Made by a program: the position numbers and the translations under genes | The notes under the pieces: generated by a model | Told to the model about the DNA's origin: nothing | Seen by the model: only the letters and a program-made list of their open reading frames with translations | Database searches by the model: none | Assembly: GCF_003626575.1 (NCBI RefSeq) | Contig: NZ_RBDY01000016.1 | Span: forward strand, 1 to 64,000 | Direction: 5' to 3' | DNA length: 64,000 bases | Source: Streptomyces radicis | GTDB taxonomy: Bacteria > Actinomycetota > Actinomycetes > Streptomycetales > Streptomycetaceae | Shown here: in pieces, positions 27,011 to 35,374 of the stretch | Position numbering within the stretch: position 1 is the first letter of the stretch | Layout: the number at the start of each line of letters is the position of its first letter

Positions 27011-27817
27011 TCAGGGACGGGCCCCGATCTCGGGGGCGGCGTCCGCCTCGTAGTTGGCCGGGCCGAAGTGCTCCTGGACCAGCTCTTCCCAGGTGCCGTC
27101 CTCGACCATCTGCGCGATGGCGTCGTTGACGTCCTCGAGGTCCTCGGAGTCCTTGGGCAGGCCGACGCCGTAGTACTCGTCGCTCAGCTCGAGCCCGGCC
27201 AGCGCGAACTTGCCCTGGTGCTGCTCCTGGGCCGCGTAGCCGGCGAGGATGGAGTCGTCGGTGGTCAGGGCGTCGAGAGTGCCGTTCTCCAGGCCGGTGA
27301 GGCACTCGGAGTAGGTGTTGAACGGCTGGAGGTTGGCGTCGGGGGCGAAGTCCCGCTGGACGTTCTCCGCCGAGGTGGAGCCGGAGACCGAACACAGGGT
27401 CAGGTCGTTGATGGCCTCGGGCGTCGGGACCTCGGTGTCGGTGCGCAGCAGCAGGTCCTGGTGGGCGACGAAGTACGGGCCCGCGAAGTCGACCTGCTCC
27501 TCGCGCTCCTCGGTGATGGAGTAGCTGGCCACGATCATGTCGACGTCGCCGCGGTCGAGCAGCTGCTCGCGCTCGGGGCTCGGGGCCTCCTCGAAGGTGA
27601 TCTCGTCCTCCTCGTAGCCGAGCTCGCCCGCGATGTAACGGGCCACGTCCACGTCGAAGCCGACGAAGTCGCCCTCCTCGTTCTGGAGGCCGAGGCCCGG
27701 CTGGTCGAACTTGATGCCGATCGTGATGCCGTCGTCGCCCCCGCCGCCACAGGCCGTGGCGGTCAGGACCAGGGCGGCGGCGGAGGCGGCCAGGGCGCTT
27801 GCCTTGCGAAGTCTCAT
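27011..27817 (-). CDS. gluB: Glutamate-binding lipoprotein GluB
   Basis: A 268-residue periplasmic-type solute-binding lipoprotein. The signal peptide ends in LTATAC with lipid-modified Cys23. The SBP_bac_3 fold follows, with G-F-D-V-D-V-A and a C-terminal W-E-E-L near the end. It captures glutamate for GluCD/GluA. The ATG lies behind a GAGGGGGAG stretch on the minus strand. It is the second gene of the gluABCD operon. Confidence 0.92.
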   Translation of the reverse strand: MRLRKASALAASAAALVLTATACGGGGDDGITIGIKFDQPGLGLQNEEGDFVGFDVDVARYIAGELGYEEDEITFEEAPSPEREQLLDRGDVDMIVASYSITEEREEQVDFAGPYFVAHQDLLLRTDTEVPTPEAINDLTLCSVSGSTSAENVQRDFAPDANLQPFNTYSECLTGLENGTLDALTTDDSILAGYAAQEQHQGKFALAGLELSDEYYGVGLPKDSEDLEDVNDAIAQMVEDGTWEELVQEHFGPANYEADAAPEIGARP

Positions 27818-27885
27818 GGTGGGTACTCCCCCTCGTTGAATGTGCGTGATGGAGGTGAAAACGTGCGGAATGCCGGAGCCGCGCA

Positions 27886-28671
27886 TCAGTGCGCGAGGAT
27901 CTTCGACAGGAAGTCCTTCGCGCGGTCGCTCCGCGGGTTGTCGAAGAACTGGTGGGGGTCGGCCTCTTCGACGATCCGGCCGTCGGCCATGAACACGACG
28001 CGGTTGGCCGCCGAGCGGGCGAAGCCCATCTCGTGGGTGACCACGACCATGGTCATGCCCTCGCGGGCCAGTTGCTGCATGACCTCGAGGACCTCGTTGA
28101 TCATCTCGGGGTCCAGGGCCGAGGTGGGCTCGTCGAAGAGCATCACCTTCGGCTCCATGGCGAGGGCACGGGCGATGGCGACGCGCTGCTGCTGCCCACC
28201 GGAGAGCTGTGCCGGGTACTTGCCGGCCTGGTTGCCCACGCCCACCCGGTCGAGCAGCGCCTGGGCACGCGTCCTGGCCAGCGACTTGTCCTGTCCCCGC
28301 ACCTTGATCGGACCGAGCGCCACGTTGTCGAGCACGGTCCGGTGCGGGAAGAGGTTGAAGGACTGGAAGACCATGCCCACGTCGGCGCGCAGCCGGGCCA
28401 ACTCCCTGCCCTCCTCCGGCAGGGGGCGGCCGTCGATGGTGATGCTGCCGTCGTCTATCGTCTCCAGGCGGTTGATCGCCCGGCACAGCGTCGATTTACC
28501 GGAACCCGAGGGGCCGATCACGACGACGACCTCGCCGCGCTTGATCGTCAGGTTGATGTCCTGGAGCACGTGGAGTGCGCCGAAGTGCTTGTTCACCTTG
28601 TCCAGGACGACCAGATCTTCCGCCGGGGGTGCTGCGTCGGCGGCCTCCTTCGCCAGCGGCACTTCGCTCAT
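27886..28671 (-). CDS. gluA: Glutamate ABC transporter ATPase GluA
   Basis: A 261-residue ATP-binding subunit. Walker A GPSGSGKST is at 53-61, the signature is LSGGQQQR, and Walker B is VMLFDEPTSALDPE. It is the GlnQ/PAAT type. The frame continues upstream to 28719, but ATG 28671 is preferred because the longer start would overlap the -10 element of the predicted promoter at 28706-28734. First gene of gluABCD. Confidence 0.93.
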   Translation of the reverse strand: MSEVPLAKEAADAAPPAEDLVVLDKVNKHFGALHVLQDINLTIKRGEVVVVIGPSGSGKSTLCRAINRLETIDDGSITIDGRPLPEEGRELARLRADVGMVFQSFNLFPHRTVLDNVALGPIKVRGQDKSLARTRAQALLDRVGVGNQAGKYPAQLSGGQQQRVAIARALAMEPKVMLFDEPTSALDPEMINEVLEVMQQLAREGMTMVVVTHEMGFARSAANRVVFMADGRIVEEADPHQFFDNPRSDRAKDFLSKILAH

Positions 28672-28971
28672 CGTGGTCCTGCTCCCGTCCTCGTCGGTTG
28701 CAGGGACACTAGCCAGCATGAATCACAACGTCACTTGATCTGAGGGGAAATTGAGCATAACGATCCGATCGCCCGCCACTTCCCTGCGTCACCGTCCGTC
28801 GCTCAGCGTGCCCGGCGCATAACGGAAGCGTTCAGCTCGTCCGGTGCCCCTTGACGCGGCCCCAGGTGATCGGCGTGGATGCCAGGGAGAAACGCGCGGA
28901 CACGCGAGGACACAGGGGGACACCCGCGGGCAACCGGTGACGCGGACAGAGCGCCGGAAGGAGGGCGGACG
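28672..28971. other. Divergent intergenic region gluA-gluR (300 bp)
   Basis: No gene is supported. It holds the predicted gluA promoter and an A/T-richer stretch around 28730-28770. The right half, which must drive gluR, has a good ribosome site AAGGAGGG at 28958-28965. GluR binding sites are expected here, but no obvious direct repeat was found. Confidence 0.6.
28706..28734 (-). promoter_or_regulatory. Predicted promoter of gluABCD
   Basis: On the minus strand GTGACG (-35), 17 bases and TAGTGT (-10) match the main Streptomyces promoter type. The -10 ends about 35 bases before the gluA ATG. Confidence 0.6.
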
Positions 28972-29721
28972 GTGAGACTGCTCCTGGTCGAGGACGACGA
29001 GCACGTCGCCGCCGCCCTCGTGGCGGTGCTCGGCAGGCACGGCTTCGACGTCGTGCGGGCCCGCGGGGGCGAGGAGGCGATCAGCCTGCTGCGCGACCGC
29101 TCCTACGGGGTGGTCCTGCTCGACCTCGGCCTGCCGGACGTCGACGGCTTCGAGGTGTGCGGCCGGATCAGGCGCCTGACCTCGGTGCCGATCATCATGG
29201 TGACGGCCCGCGCGGACGTGCGTTCCCGCATACACGGGCTCAACCTGGGCGCGGACGACTATGTCGTCAAGCCCTATGACACCGGCGAGCTCCTCGCCCG
29301 CATCCACGCGGTCAGCCGCCGCACGGGCCCCGAGGAGGTGGCGGAGCCCGGCGTGCCCGACGACGTGCTGTCCCTCGGCCCGGTCGTCGTCGAGCTGGCG
29401 ACGCGGCAGGTGTCGGTGGACGGCCGCCCTGTGACGTTGACCCGCAAGGAGTTCGACCTGCTGGCGCTGCTCGCCCAGCGGCCCGGCGTGGTCTTCCGCC
29501 GCGAGCAGATCATCAGCGACGTGTGGCAGACCAGTTGGGAGGGGACGGCACGCACCCTCGAGGTGCACATCGCCTCGCTGCGTTCCAAGCTGCGCAGGCC
29601 GGAGCTGGTCGAGACGGTGCGCGGCGTCGGCTACCGCCTGGCGATACCGCCCGCGCCGTCGGCACCCTCCGCGCCGCCCGCGCCCTCCGCCCCTTCGACG
29701 CCGCCCGCGCCCTCCGCCTGA
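28972..29721 (+). CDS. gluR: OmpR-family response regulator GluR
   Basis: A 249-residue regulator with a receiver domain (1-120; Asp51 in LLDLGLPDVDG, Lys in VVKPYD) and a winged-helix DNA-binding domain (about 135-225). The last 20 residues are an Ala/Pro/Ser-only tail. GTG 28972 follows AAGGAGGG closely. Its place beside gluABCD matches GluR of the GluR-GluK glutamate-sensing system of S. coelicolor, which controls glutamate uptake. That role is inferred from family and position. Confidence 0.87.
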   Translation: MRLLLVEDDEHVAAALVAVLGRHGFDVVRARGGEEAISLLRDRSYGVVLLDLGLPDVDGFEVCGRIRRLTSVPIIMVTARADVRSRIHGLNLGADDYVVKPYDTGELLARIHAVSRRTGPEEVAEPGVPDDVLSLGPVVVELATRQVSVDGRPVTLTRKEFDLLALLAQRPGVVFRREQIISDVWQTSWEGTARTLEVHIASLRSKLRRPELVETVRGVGYRLAIPPAPSAPSAPPAPSAPSTPPAPSA

Positions 29722-29739
29722 CGGGCGCCAGGCCACTCC

Positions 29740-31185
29740 ATGCGCTCCCGCCTTCTCCCACTGCTCATCGTGCTGCTCACCGGCGTGCTGCTCGCCCTCG
29801 GCATCCCGCTGGCGACGAGCCAGGCCCGCAGCGAGCAGCAGCGCGTGGTCGTGGACCGGATCGACGACACCGCGCGCTTCGCCTCCCTGACCCAGTCCGC
29901 CGCCGACGCGGGGCCGCCGGGCGAGCAGCGGCTTGCCGCGCTCGAGGACGAACTCGCCACCTACCACGACGTCTACGGCATCAGGGTCGGCGTCTTCCAG
30001 CGCGACGGCCGCCCCATGGCGGTCGCCCCCGAGGGCTGGGAGGCGCCGGGCGGGGCGGGCGGCGAGGAGTTCGCCGAGGCGCTCGCGGGCCGCCGCAGCC
30101 AGGGCCCGACCCAGGTGTGGCCCTGGGCGCTCGACCGGCGGCTGGTCGTCGCCTCGCCCGTGATCAGGGACGGCGACGTGATCGCGGTGGTGGTCGTGGA
30201 CTCGCCGACCGGGCCGCTGCGCTCCCGCATCCTGCGCGGCTGGCTCGGGATCGCCGCGGGCGAGGCCGCCGCGATGCTGCTCGCGGTCGGGGCGGCGTTC
30301 CGGCTGACCGGCTGGGTGCTGCGCCCGGTGCGGGTGCTCGACAAGGCGACCCACGACATCGCCACCGGGCAGCTCGCGTCGCGGGTGGCCGCCGCGGGCG
30401 GGCCGCCTGAGCTGCGGCGCCTGGCGCGTTCGTTCAACGAGATGGCCGACCACGTCGAGCTGGTCCTCGACCAGCAGCGCGCCTTCGTCGCCGACGCCTC
30501 GCACCAGCTGCGCAACCCGCTGGCCGCGCTGCTCCTGCGCATCGACCTGCTGGGCCTCGAACTGCCCGAGGGCAACGAGGAGTTCGCCTCCGTCAAGGCC
30601 GAGGGCATCAGGCTGGCCAAGGTGCTCGACGGGCTGCTCGACCTGGCGCTCGCCGAGGGCACCCCCGCCGACCTGCGCATCACCGATGTCGCGGCGCTCG
30701 CCGCCGAACGCGTCGCCGCCTGGCGCCCCGTCGCGGACCGGCGCGGGGTGCGGCTGACCGCCGAGGGCGCGGCGGCGGCGACCGGCTGGGCCGACCCGGT
30801 GGGGCTCTCCAGCGCGTTGGACGCCATTGTCGACAACGCGCTGAAGTTCACGCCCGAGGGCGGCGCGGTGCGCGTCGCCGTCACCGCGAACGGCGAGCGC
30901 GTCACCGTCGAGACCGCCGACGACGGCCCCGGGCTCGCCCCCGAGGAACTGGAGCGGATCGGCGACCGCTTCTGGCGCAGCGGCCGCCACCAGAACGTCC
31001 AGGGCTCGGGGCTCGGCCTCTCCATCGTGGCCACCCTGCTGGCCGCGGGAGGGGCGACGATCACCTACACCGCGAACGAGCCGCGCGGCCTGCGGGTGAT
31101 CGTCGCCGTCCCGCGCCACGCGCCCGAGCGCGCGCCGGCGCAGCCGGTCAGGCGCGAGCCGGGGAGCGGCTCAGCCGCACCGTGA
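29740..31185 (+). CDS. gluK: Sensor histidine kinase GluK
   Basis: A 481-residue membrane kinase. Membrane helix 1 is at about 7-27, the outside sensor domain at 28-165, helix 2 at 166-187, then HAMP, HisKA (His255 in SHQLRNP) and an HATPase domain with N-box D-N-A-L-K-F-T. It should phosphorylate GluR, whose gene ends 18 bp upstream. The sensor domain would see extracellular glutamate if the GluK assignment holds. The 3' end overlaps the convergent mannosidase gene by 38 nt. Confidence 0.87.
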   Translation: MRSRLLPLLIVLLTGVLLALGIPLATSQARSEQQRVVVDRIDDTARFASLTQSAADAGPPGEQRLAALEDELATYHDVYGIRVGVFQRDGRPMAVAPEGWEAPGGAGGEEFAEALAGRRSQGPTQVWPWALDRRLVVASPVIRDGDVIAVVVVDSPTGPLRSRILRGWLGIAAGEAAAMLLAVGAAFRLTGWVLRPVRVLDKATHDIATGQLASRVAAAGGPPELRRLARSFNEMADHVELVLDQQRAFVADASHQLRNPLAALLLRIDLLGLELPEGNEEFASVKAEGIRLAKVLDGLLDLALAEGTPADLRITDVAALAAERVAAWRPVADRRGVRLTAEGAAAATGWADPVGLSSALDAIVDNALKFTPEGGAVRVAVTANGERVTVETADDGPGLAPEELERIGDRFWRSGRHQNVQGSGLGLSIVATLLAAGGATITYTANEPRGLRVIVAVPRHAPERAPAQPVRREPGSGSAAP

Positions 31186-34100
31186 GGACCTGGAAGGGCC
31201 GCAGCGCGAGCCCCACTCCGCCCTCCTCCGCGGCGTCCAGCGGCGCGCCGCCCTCCATCGGGCGCTCGAGCAGGTCGGTCTCGACCGCGCCCGTGCACGG
31301 GAAGCCCGGCACCAGGCGCCCGCGCGCCCTGCCGCCGCCCGACTCGTAGAGCCGCACCACCACGTCGCCGCCGCGGTCGTCCGCCAGCTTGACGGCCTCG
31401 ACCACGATCGACCCGCCGTCCACGACCGTGACCAGCGGCTCCACGGTCGCGCCGCCCGGCACCGAGCGCTCGGGCAGGTTGATCCAGTGCCCCTCGCGCA
31501 CCGCGTCGCCGATCGTCGCCCCCGGCACCAGCGCGTACCTCAGCCGGTGGGCGCCCTGGTCGGTGTCGGGGTCGGGATAACGCGGCGCGCGCAGGAGCGA
31601 CAGCCGCACCGTCGTCGTCTGGCCGCCGTCCTCGCGCACCTCGCGGCTCACATCGTGGCCATAGGTCGAGTCGTTGACCACGGCCGCGCCCCAGCCGGGC
31701 TCGCCCACGTGGATCCAGCGGTGCGCGCAGATCTCGAACTTGGCCGCCTCCCACGACGTGTTGGTGTGCGTGGGCCTGAAGACGTGCCCGAACTGCGTCT
31801 CGGCGGCCGACGCGTCGGCCTTCACATCGAGCGCGAACGCCGCCTTGAGGATCTTCTCCCGCTCGTGCCAGTCGATGTCCGCGTCCACGTCGAGCGCCCG
31901 CGCGCCGGCGCGCAGCGTCAGCCGCTCGGTCACGGTCGAGGCGCCGAACGAACGCGCCACCCGCACCGTCGCCGCCCCGTCGTCCGCGGTCTCGAGCGCC
32001 AGCTCGTCGAGGGCCGTCAGATCGGTGACGCTGTTCCGGTAGAACGCGTCGACGTCCCACGCGTCCCAGTGGTTGGGGAGGTCGGGGTGGAGCTGGAGCA
32101 GGTTGCCCGCGCCGCCGGGCGCGATGGCCTCGCGGCCCGTGGTGAGATCCATGGCCGACACCACGAGGCCGCGCGCGTCGATCTCCACCCCCAGCAGACC
32201 GTTGGCCAGCGTGAAGCCACCGTCCGCGCGCTCCTGCGCGCGCACCGGCGCGGTGGACAGCTCCGGGCGCGGTGCCGCGCCACCGGCCTGGATGCCGCCG
32301 CGGGGGTGCGGGGCGGCGTTGAACACCACCGAGCCGCCCGCGCTCGCGCCGCCCGCGCCGTCCCCCGACCCGGCGAGCGCCCGCTGCGCCGCGTCGATGA
32401 TCGCCAGCAGCTCCGCGCGCACCCGCGCGTAGGTCTCCCTGGCCTCCCGGTGCACCCACGCGATCGACGAGCCGGGCAGGATGTCGTGGAACTGGTGGAG
32501 CAGCACCGTCTTCCAGATCCGGTCCAACTCCTCGTACGGATACGCGTACGGGGAGGAGCCGCCCGACGCCCGCACCGCGGCCGTCGCCGCCCACAGCTCG
32601 GCCTCGCGCAGCAGCGACTCGCTGTGCCGGTTCCCCTGCTTGGTCCTGGCCTGCGACGTGTAGGTGCCGCGGTGCAGCTCCAGATACAGCTCCCCGACCC
32701 ACACCGGCGCGTCCTGGTACTCCTCGTGCGCCCCCTCGAAGAACGCCTCGGGCCGCTCGATCTCCACGCGCGGCGAGCCCTCGAGGTCGCGCAGCCGCGC
32801 GGCCCGCGCCAGCATCTCCCGGGTGGGGCCGCCCCCGCCGTCGCCCCAGCCGAAGGGCGCGAGGGAACGCGTCCCGCGCCCCTTCTCGCGGTAGTTGCGC
32901 GCCGCGTGCGCCATCTCGCGCCCGCTGAGGTCGGAGTTGTAGGTGTCCACCGGCGGGAAGTGCGTGAACACGCGCGTGCCGTCGATGCCCTCCCACCAGA
33001 ACGTGTGGTGCGGGAAGGCGTTGCTCTGGCTCCAGGAGATCTTCTGCGTGAGGAACCAGGTCGACCCCGAGAGCTTCACCAGCTGCGGCAGCGCGGCCGT
33101 GTAGCCGAAGGAGTCCGGCAGCCACACCTCCCGGGTCTCGATCCCGAACTCCTCCAGGAAGAAACGTTTCCCGTGGACGAACTGCCGCGCCATGGCCTCG
33201 CCGCCGACCATGTTGGTGTCGGACTCCACCCACATGCCGCCCACCGGCACGAACGTCCCGTCCGCCACCTTCCGCCGCACCCGCGCGAACACCTCGGGCC
33301 TGTGCTCCTTGAGCCACGCGAGCTGCTGCGCCTGCGACATGGCGAAGACGAACTCCGGGTGGTCGTCCATCAGCGCCACCACGTTGGCCGACGTGCGCGC
33401 CACCTTCCGCACGGTCTCGCGCAGCGGCCACAGCCACGCCGAGTCGATGTGCGCGTGCCCGACCGCGCTGACGCGGTGCGCCGTCGCGTGCGCCGGGGAC
33501 GCGAGCGCCGGCGCGAGCCGCTCGCGCGCCGCAGGGGCCGAGCCCGCGATGTCGTCCAGGTCGAGCGCGTCGAGCGCGCCCTCGATCGCCCGCAGCAGCG
33601 TCCAGCGCAGCGCGTCGTCGACGGCCAGCTGCTCCATCAGCCCGCCGACCACGTCGAGGTCCTGCGCCAGCTCCCACACCTGCGGCTCGAACACCGTGAG
33701 GTCGAGGCGGTCGAACCGGTACAGCGGCTCGTCGCCCGCCGTGAGCCGGTCGCCGAGAACGGTGGGGCGCGCGTCGTTGATCACGGGGTTGGCCGCCGCC
33801 TCGACGAACAGCTCGACCTCCTCGCCGCCCGCCGCCTCGTCGGCGATGCGCACCCAGTCGTTGTAGGGGTGCAGGCCCTTCACGGCCTCGCCGTCGGCCC
33901 GGTACACCAGGCCCTCGCACTGGAACCCCGGCATCCCGCGGTCGAAGCCGAGGTCGATCACCGCCTCGACGGTCAGGCCCGCCCACTCCCGCGGCACCCG
34001 CCCGGTCAGCCGCAGCCACGTGGTGCCCCACGCGGGCCCCCACGAGTCCCCCGCCGCCGCGGGCGTGAAGGGCGCGGCCAGCCCCTCGCCCACCGGGACC

Positions 34101-34225
34101 GGCTCGCCGGGGGCGTCCCACCGCTCCACGGTGAACGGCACCGGATCGCGGTGCACGGCGGGCCGGATCCGCTCCTCGAGCACCCGGCGGAGTCGGTCTT
34201 CGACCAGCTTTCGGTCGTCGTGCAT
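31148..34225 (-). CDS. GH38 alpha-mannosidase
   Basis: A 1025-residue glycoside hydrolase family 38 enzyme, which removes alpha-linked mannose using a zinc ion. The metal-site motif GHAHIDSAWLWPLRE is present (about residue 260), followed by the middle three-helix and C-terminal beta domains of the family. There is no signal peptide, so it is probably cytoplasmic and acts on imported or internal oligosaccharides. ATG 34225 is preferred over ATG 34252. Three 9-bp repeats lie upstream. Confidence 0.88.
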   Translation of the reverse strand: MHDDRKLVEDRLRRVLEERIRPAVHRDPVPFTVERWDAPGEPVPVGEGLAAPFTPAAAGDSWGPAWGTTWLRLTGRVPREWAGLTVEAVIDLGFDRGMPGFQCEGLVYRADGEAVKGLHPYNDWVRIADEAAGGEEVELFVEAAANPVINDARPTVLGDRLTAGDEPLYRFDRLDLTVFEPQVWELAQDLDVVGGLMEQLAVDDALRWTLLRAIEGALDALDLDDIAGSAPAARERLAPALASPAHATAHRVSAVGHAHIDSAWLWPLRETVRKVARTSANVVALMDDHPEFVFAMSQAQQLAWLKEHRPEVFARVRRKVADGTFVPVGGMWVESDTNMVGGEAMARQFVHGKRFFLEEFGIETREVWLPDSFGYTAALPQLVKLSGSTWFLTQKISWSQSNAFPHHTFWWEGIDGTRVFTHFPPVDTYNSDLSGREMAHAARNYREKGRGTRSLAPFGWGDGGGGPTREMLARAARLRDLEGSPRVEIERPEAFFEGAHEEYQDAPVWVGELYLELHRGTYTSQARTKQGNRHSESLLREAELWAATAAVRASGGSSPYAYPYEELDRIWKTVLLHQFHDILPGSSIAWVHREARETYARVRAELLAIIDAAQRALAGSGDGAGGASAGGSVVFNAAPHPRGGIQAGGAAPRPELSTAPVRAQERADGGFTLANGLLGVEIDARGLVVSAMDLTTGREAIAPGGAGNLLQLHPDLPNHWDAWDVDAFYRNSVTDLTALDELALETADDGAATVRVARSFGASTVTERLTLRAGARALDVDADIDWHEREKILKAAFALDVKADASAAETQFGHVFRPTHTNTSWEAAKFEICAHRWIHVGEPGWGAAVVNDSTYGHDVSREVREDGGQTTTVRLSLLRAPRYPDPDTDQGAHRLRYALVPGATIGDAVREGHWINLPERSVPGGATVEPLVTVVDGGSIVVEAVKLADDRGGDVVVRLYESGGGRARGRLVPGFPCTGAVETDLLERPMEGGAPLDAAEEGGVGLALRPFQVLTVRLSRSPARA

Positions 34226-34255
34226 GGTGCTACTCCGAACGTTTCTCGTCAAAAG

Positions 34256-34282
34256 TGTCGAAAATGTCGAAAGAGTCGGAAA
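34256..34282. repeat. Three 9-bp direct repeats upstream of the mannosidase gene
   Basis: TGTCGAAAA (34256-34264), TGTCGAAAG (34265-34273) and AGTCGGAAA (34274-34282) are in tandem, with a weaker fourth copy after them. They lie 31-57 bp upstream of the mannosidase start and just after the end of the TAXI gene. Confidence 0.75.
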
Positions 34283-34296
34283 GGTCGGTCAGTTGA

Positions 34297-35295
34297 TCAG
34301 GACTTGACCGACCGGTAGTAGTCGCGGGCGCCGTTGTGCAGGACCAGGGGCTGGGTGTAGATCGCGGTCAGCAGATCCACCCGCTGCGCCGCGTGCACCT
34401 GCCGCCCGATCCGGTCGCGGCCGTTGATGACCGACCGGGTGATCTGCTCGGTGACCGCCTCGTCCGCGTCCTCGGTCGTCACCAGCAGGTTCGCCACCGC
34501 GATCGTGTCCACCACCTCGGCGCCCGCGATCCCGGGGTAGGCGTCGGGCGGCAGCACGGCCGCCCGGTAGTACGCGGTGTGCGGCCCCCGCTCGCCGAGC
34601 GCGGGAAGCAGATCGCCGAGCGGCACCAGGCGGATGTCCAGGACGCCGGAGAGCCGCGAGACGGCGGTGGTCGGCAGCCCGCCCGACCAGAAGAACGCGT
34701 CGATCCGCCCCGCCTCCAGCATGCGCGGCATGTCGCCGATGCCGTCGCGGAACGGCACCACGTCGGAGTCCATGTCGAGGCCCGCGGCGGCCAGCAGCTC
34801 GCGCGTCACCAGCTGCACGCCCGAGCCGTCCTGCCCGACCCCCACCCGCAGCCCCCGCAGATCCTCCGTCGCCCGCACCGGCGATGACGAGGGCACGACG
34901 AGCTGGATGTAGTCGTCGTACAGCCGCGCGCAGGCCCGCAGCCGGTCCGCGCCCACGCCCCCCTGGGCCTGGTAGACGGCTATCGAGTCGGCCGTCGCGA
35001 TCGCGTAGTCGGCCTCGCCCGAGGCGAGCCTGCCCAGGTTCTCCAGGGAGCCGACGCTGCGCTGCAACGCCATGTCCAGGTTGGGGGCGTCGTTCGCCAG
35101 CTGGCCACGGAGCAGCTGGCCGTACTTGGCGTAGACTCCGCCGTTCACCCCCGTGCTCAGCGAGACCGAGCCCGAGACCCGGTCCTCGTCCCCGACGAGC
35201 GGTCGCCACAGCAGCGTGGCCGCCAGGGCCAGCACCACGACGACGCCCAGCAGCAGCGGCCTCGAGCGCCGGCGCGGGGAACCCACGGAGAGCAT
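34297..35295 (-). CDS. TAXI-family solute-binding protein
   Basis: A 332-residue TRAP-transporter-associated extracytoplasmic binding protein (TAXI family). An Arg-rich N-terminus and one membrane helix (about 13-29) are followed by the two-lobed fold (S-T-G-V-N-G-G-V-Y near residue 46; typical L-R-G-L-R-V-G-V-G). There is no lipobox, so it may be membrane-anchored. The fused TRAP permease normally needed is not in the window. The ligand is unknown. ATG 35295 is the most likely start though its ribosome site is weak. Confidence 0.8.
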   Translation of the reverse strand: MLSVGSPRRRSRPLLLGVVVVLALAATLLWRPLVGDEDRVSGSVSLSTGVNGGVYAKYGQLLRGQLANDAPNLDMALQRSVGSLENLGRLASGEADYAIATADSIAVYQAQGGVGADRLRACARLYDDYIQLVVPSSSPVRATEDLRGLRVGVGQDGSGVQLVTRELLAAAGLDMDSDVVPFRDGIGDMPRMLEAGRIDAFFWSGGLPTTAVSRLSGVLDIRLVPLGDLLPALGERGPHTAYYRAAVLPPDAYPGIAGAEVVDTIAVANLLVTTEDADEAVTEQITRSVINGRDRIGRQVHAAQRVDLLTAIYTQPLVLHNGARDYYRSVKS

Positions 35296-35374
35296 CAGAG
35301 CAAGGTAGCAGCGGAACGTAGACTTGGGGACCTGCGGTATCCGCTTCTCGCACCGAATGGGATTGAGTTCACGC

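Noticed and set aside
31487..34318. Long open frame antisense to the mannosidase gene
   Set aside because: Same reason: no domain, biased composition and a well-supported gene on the other strand.
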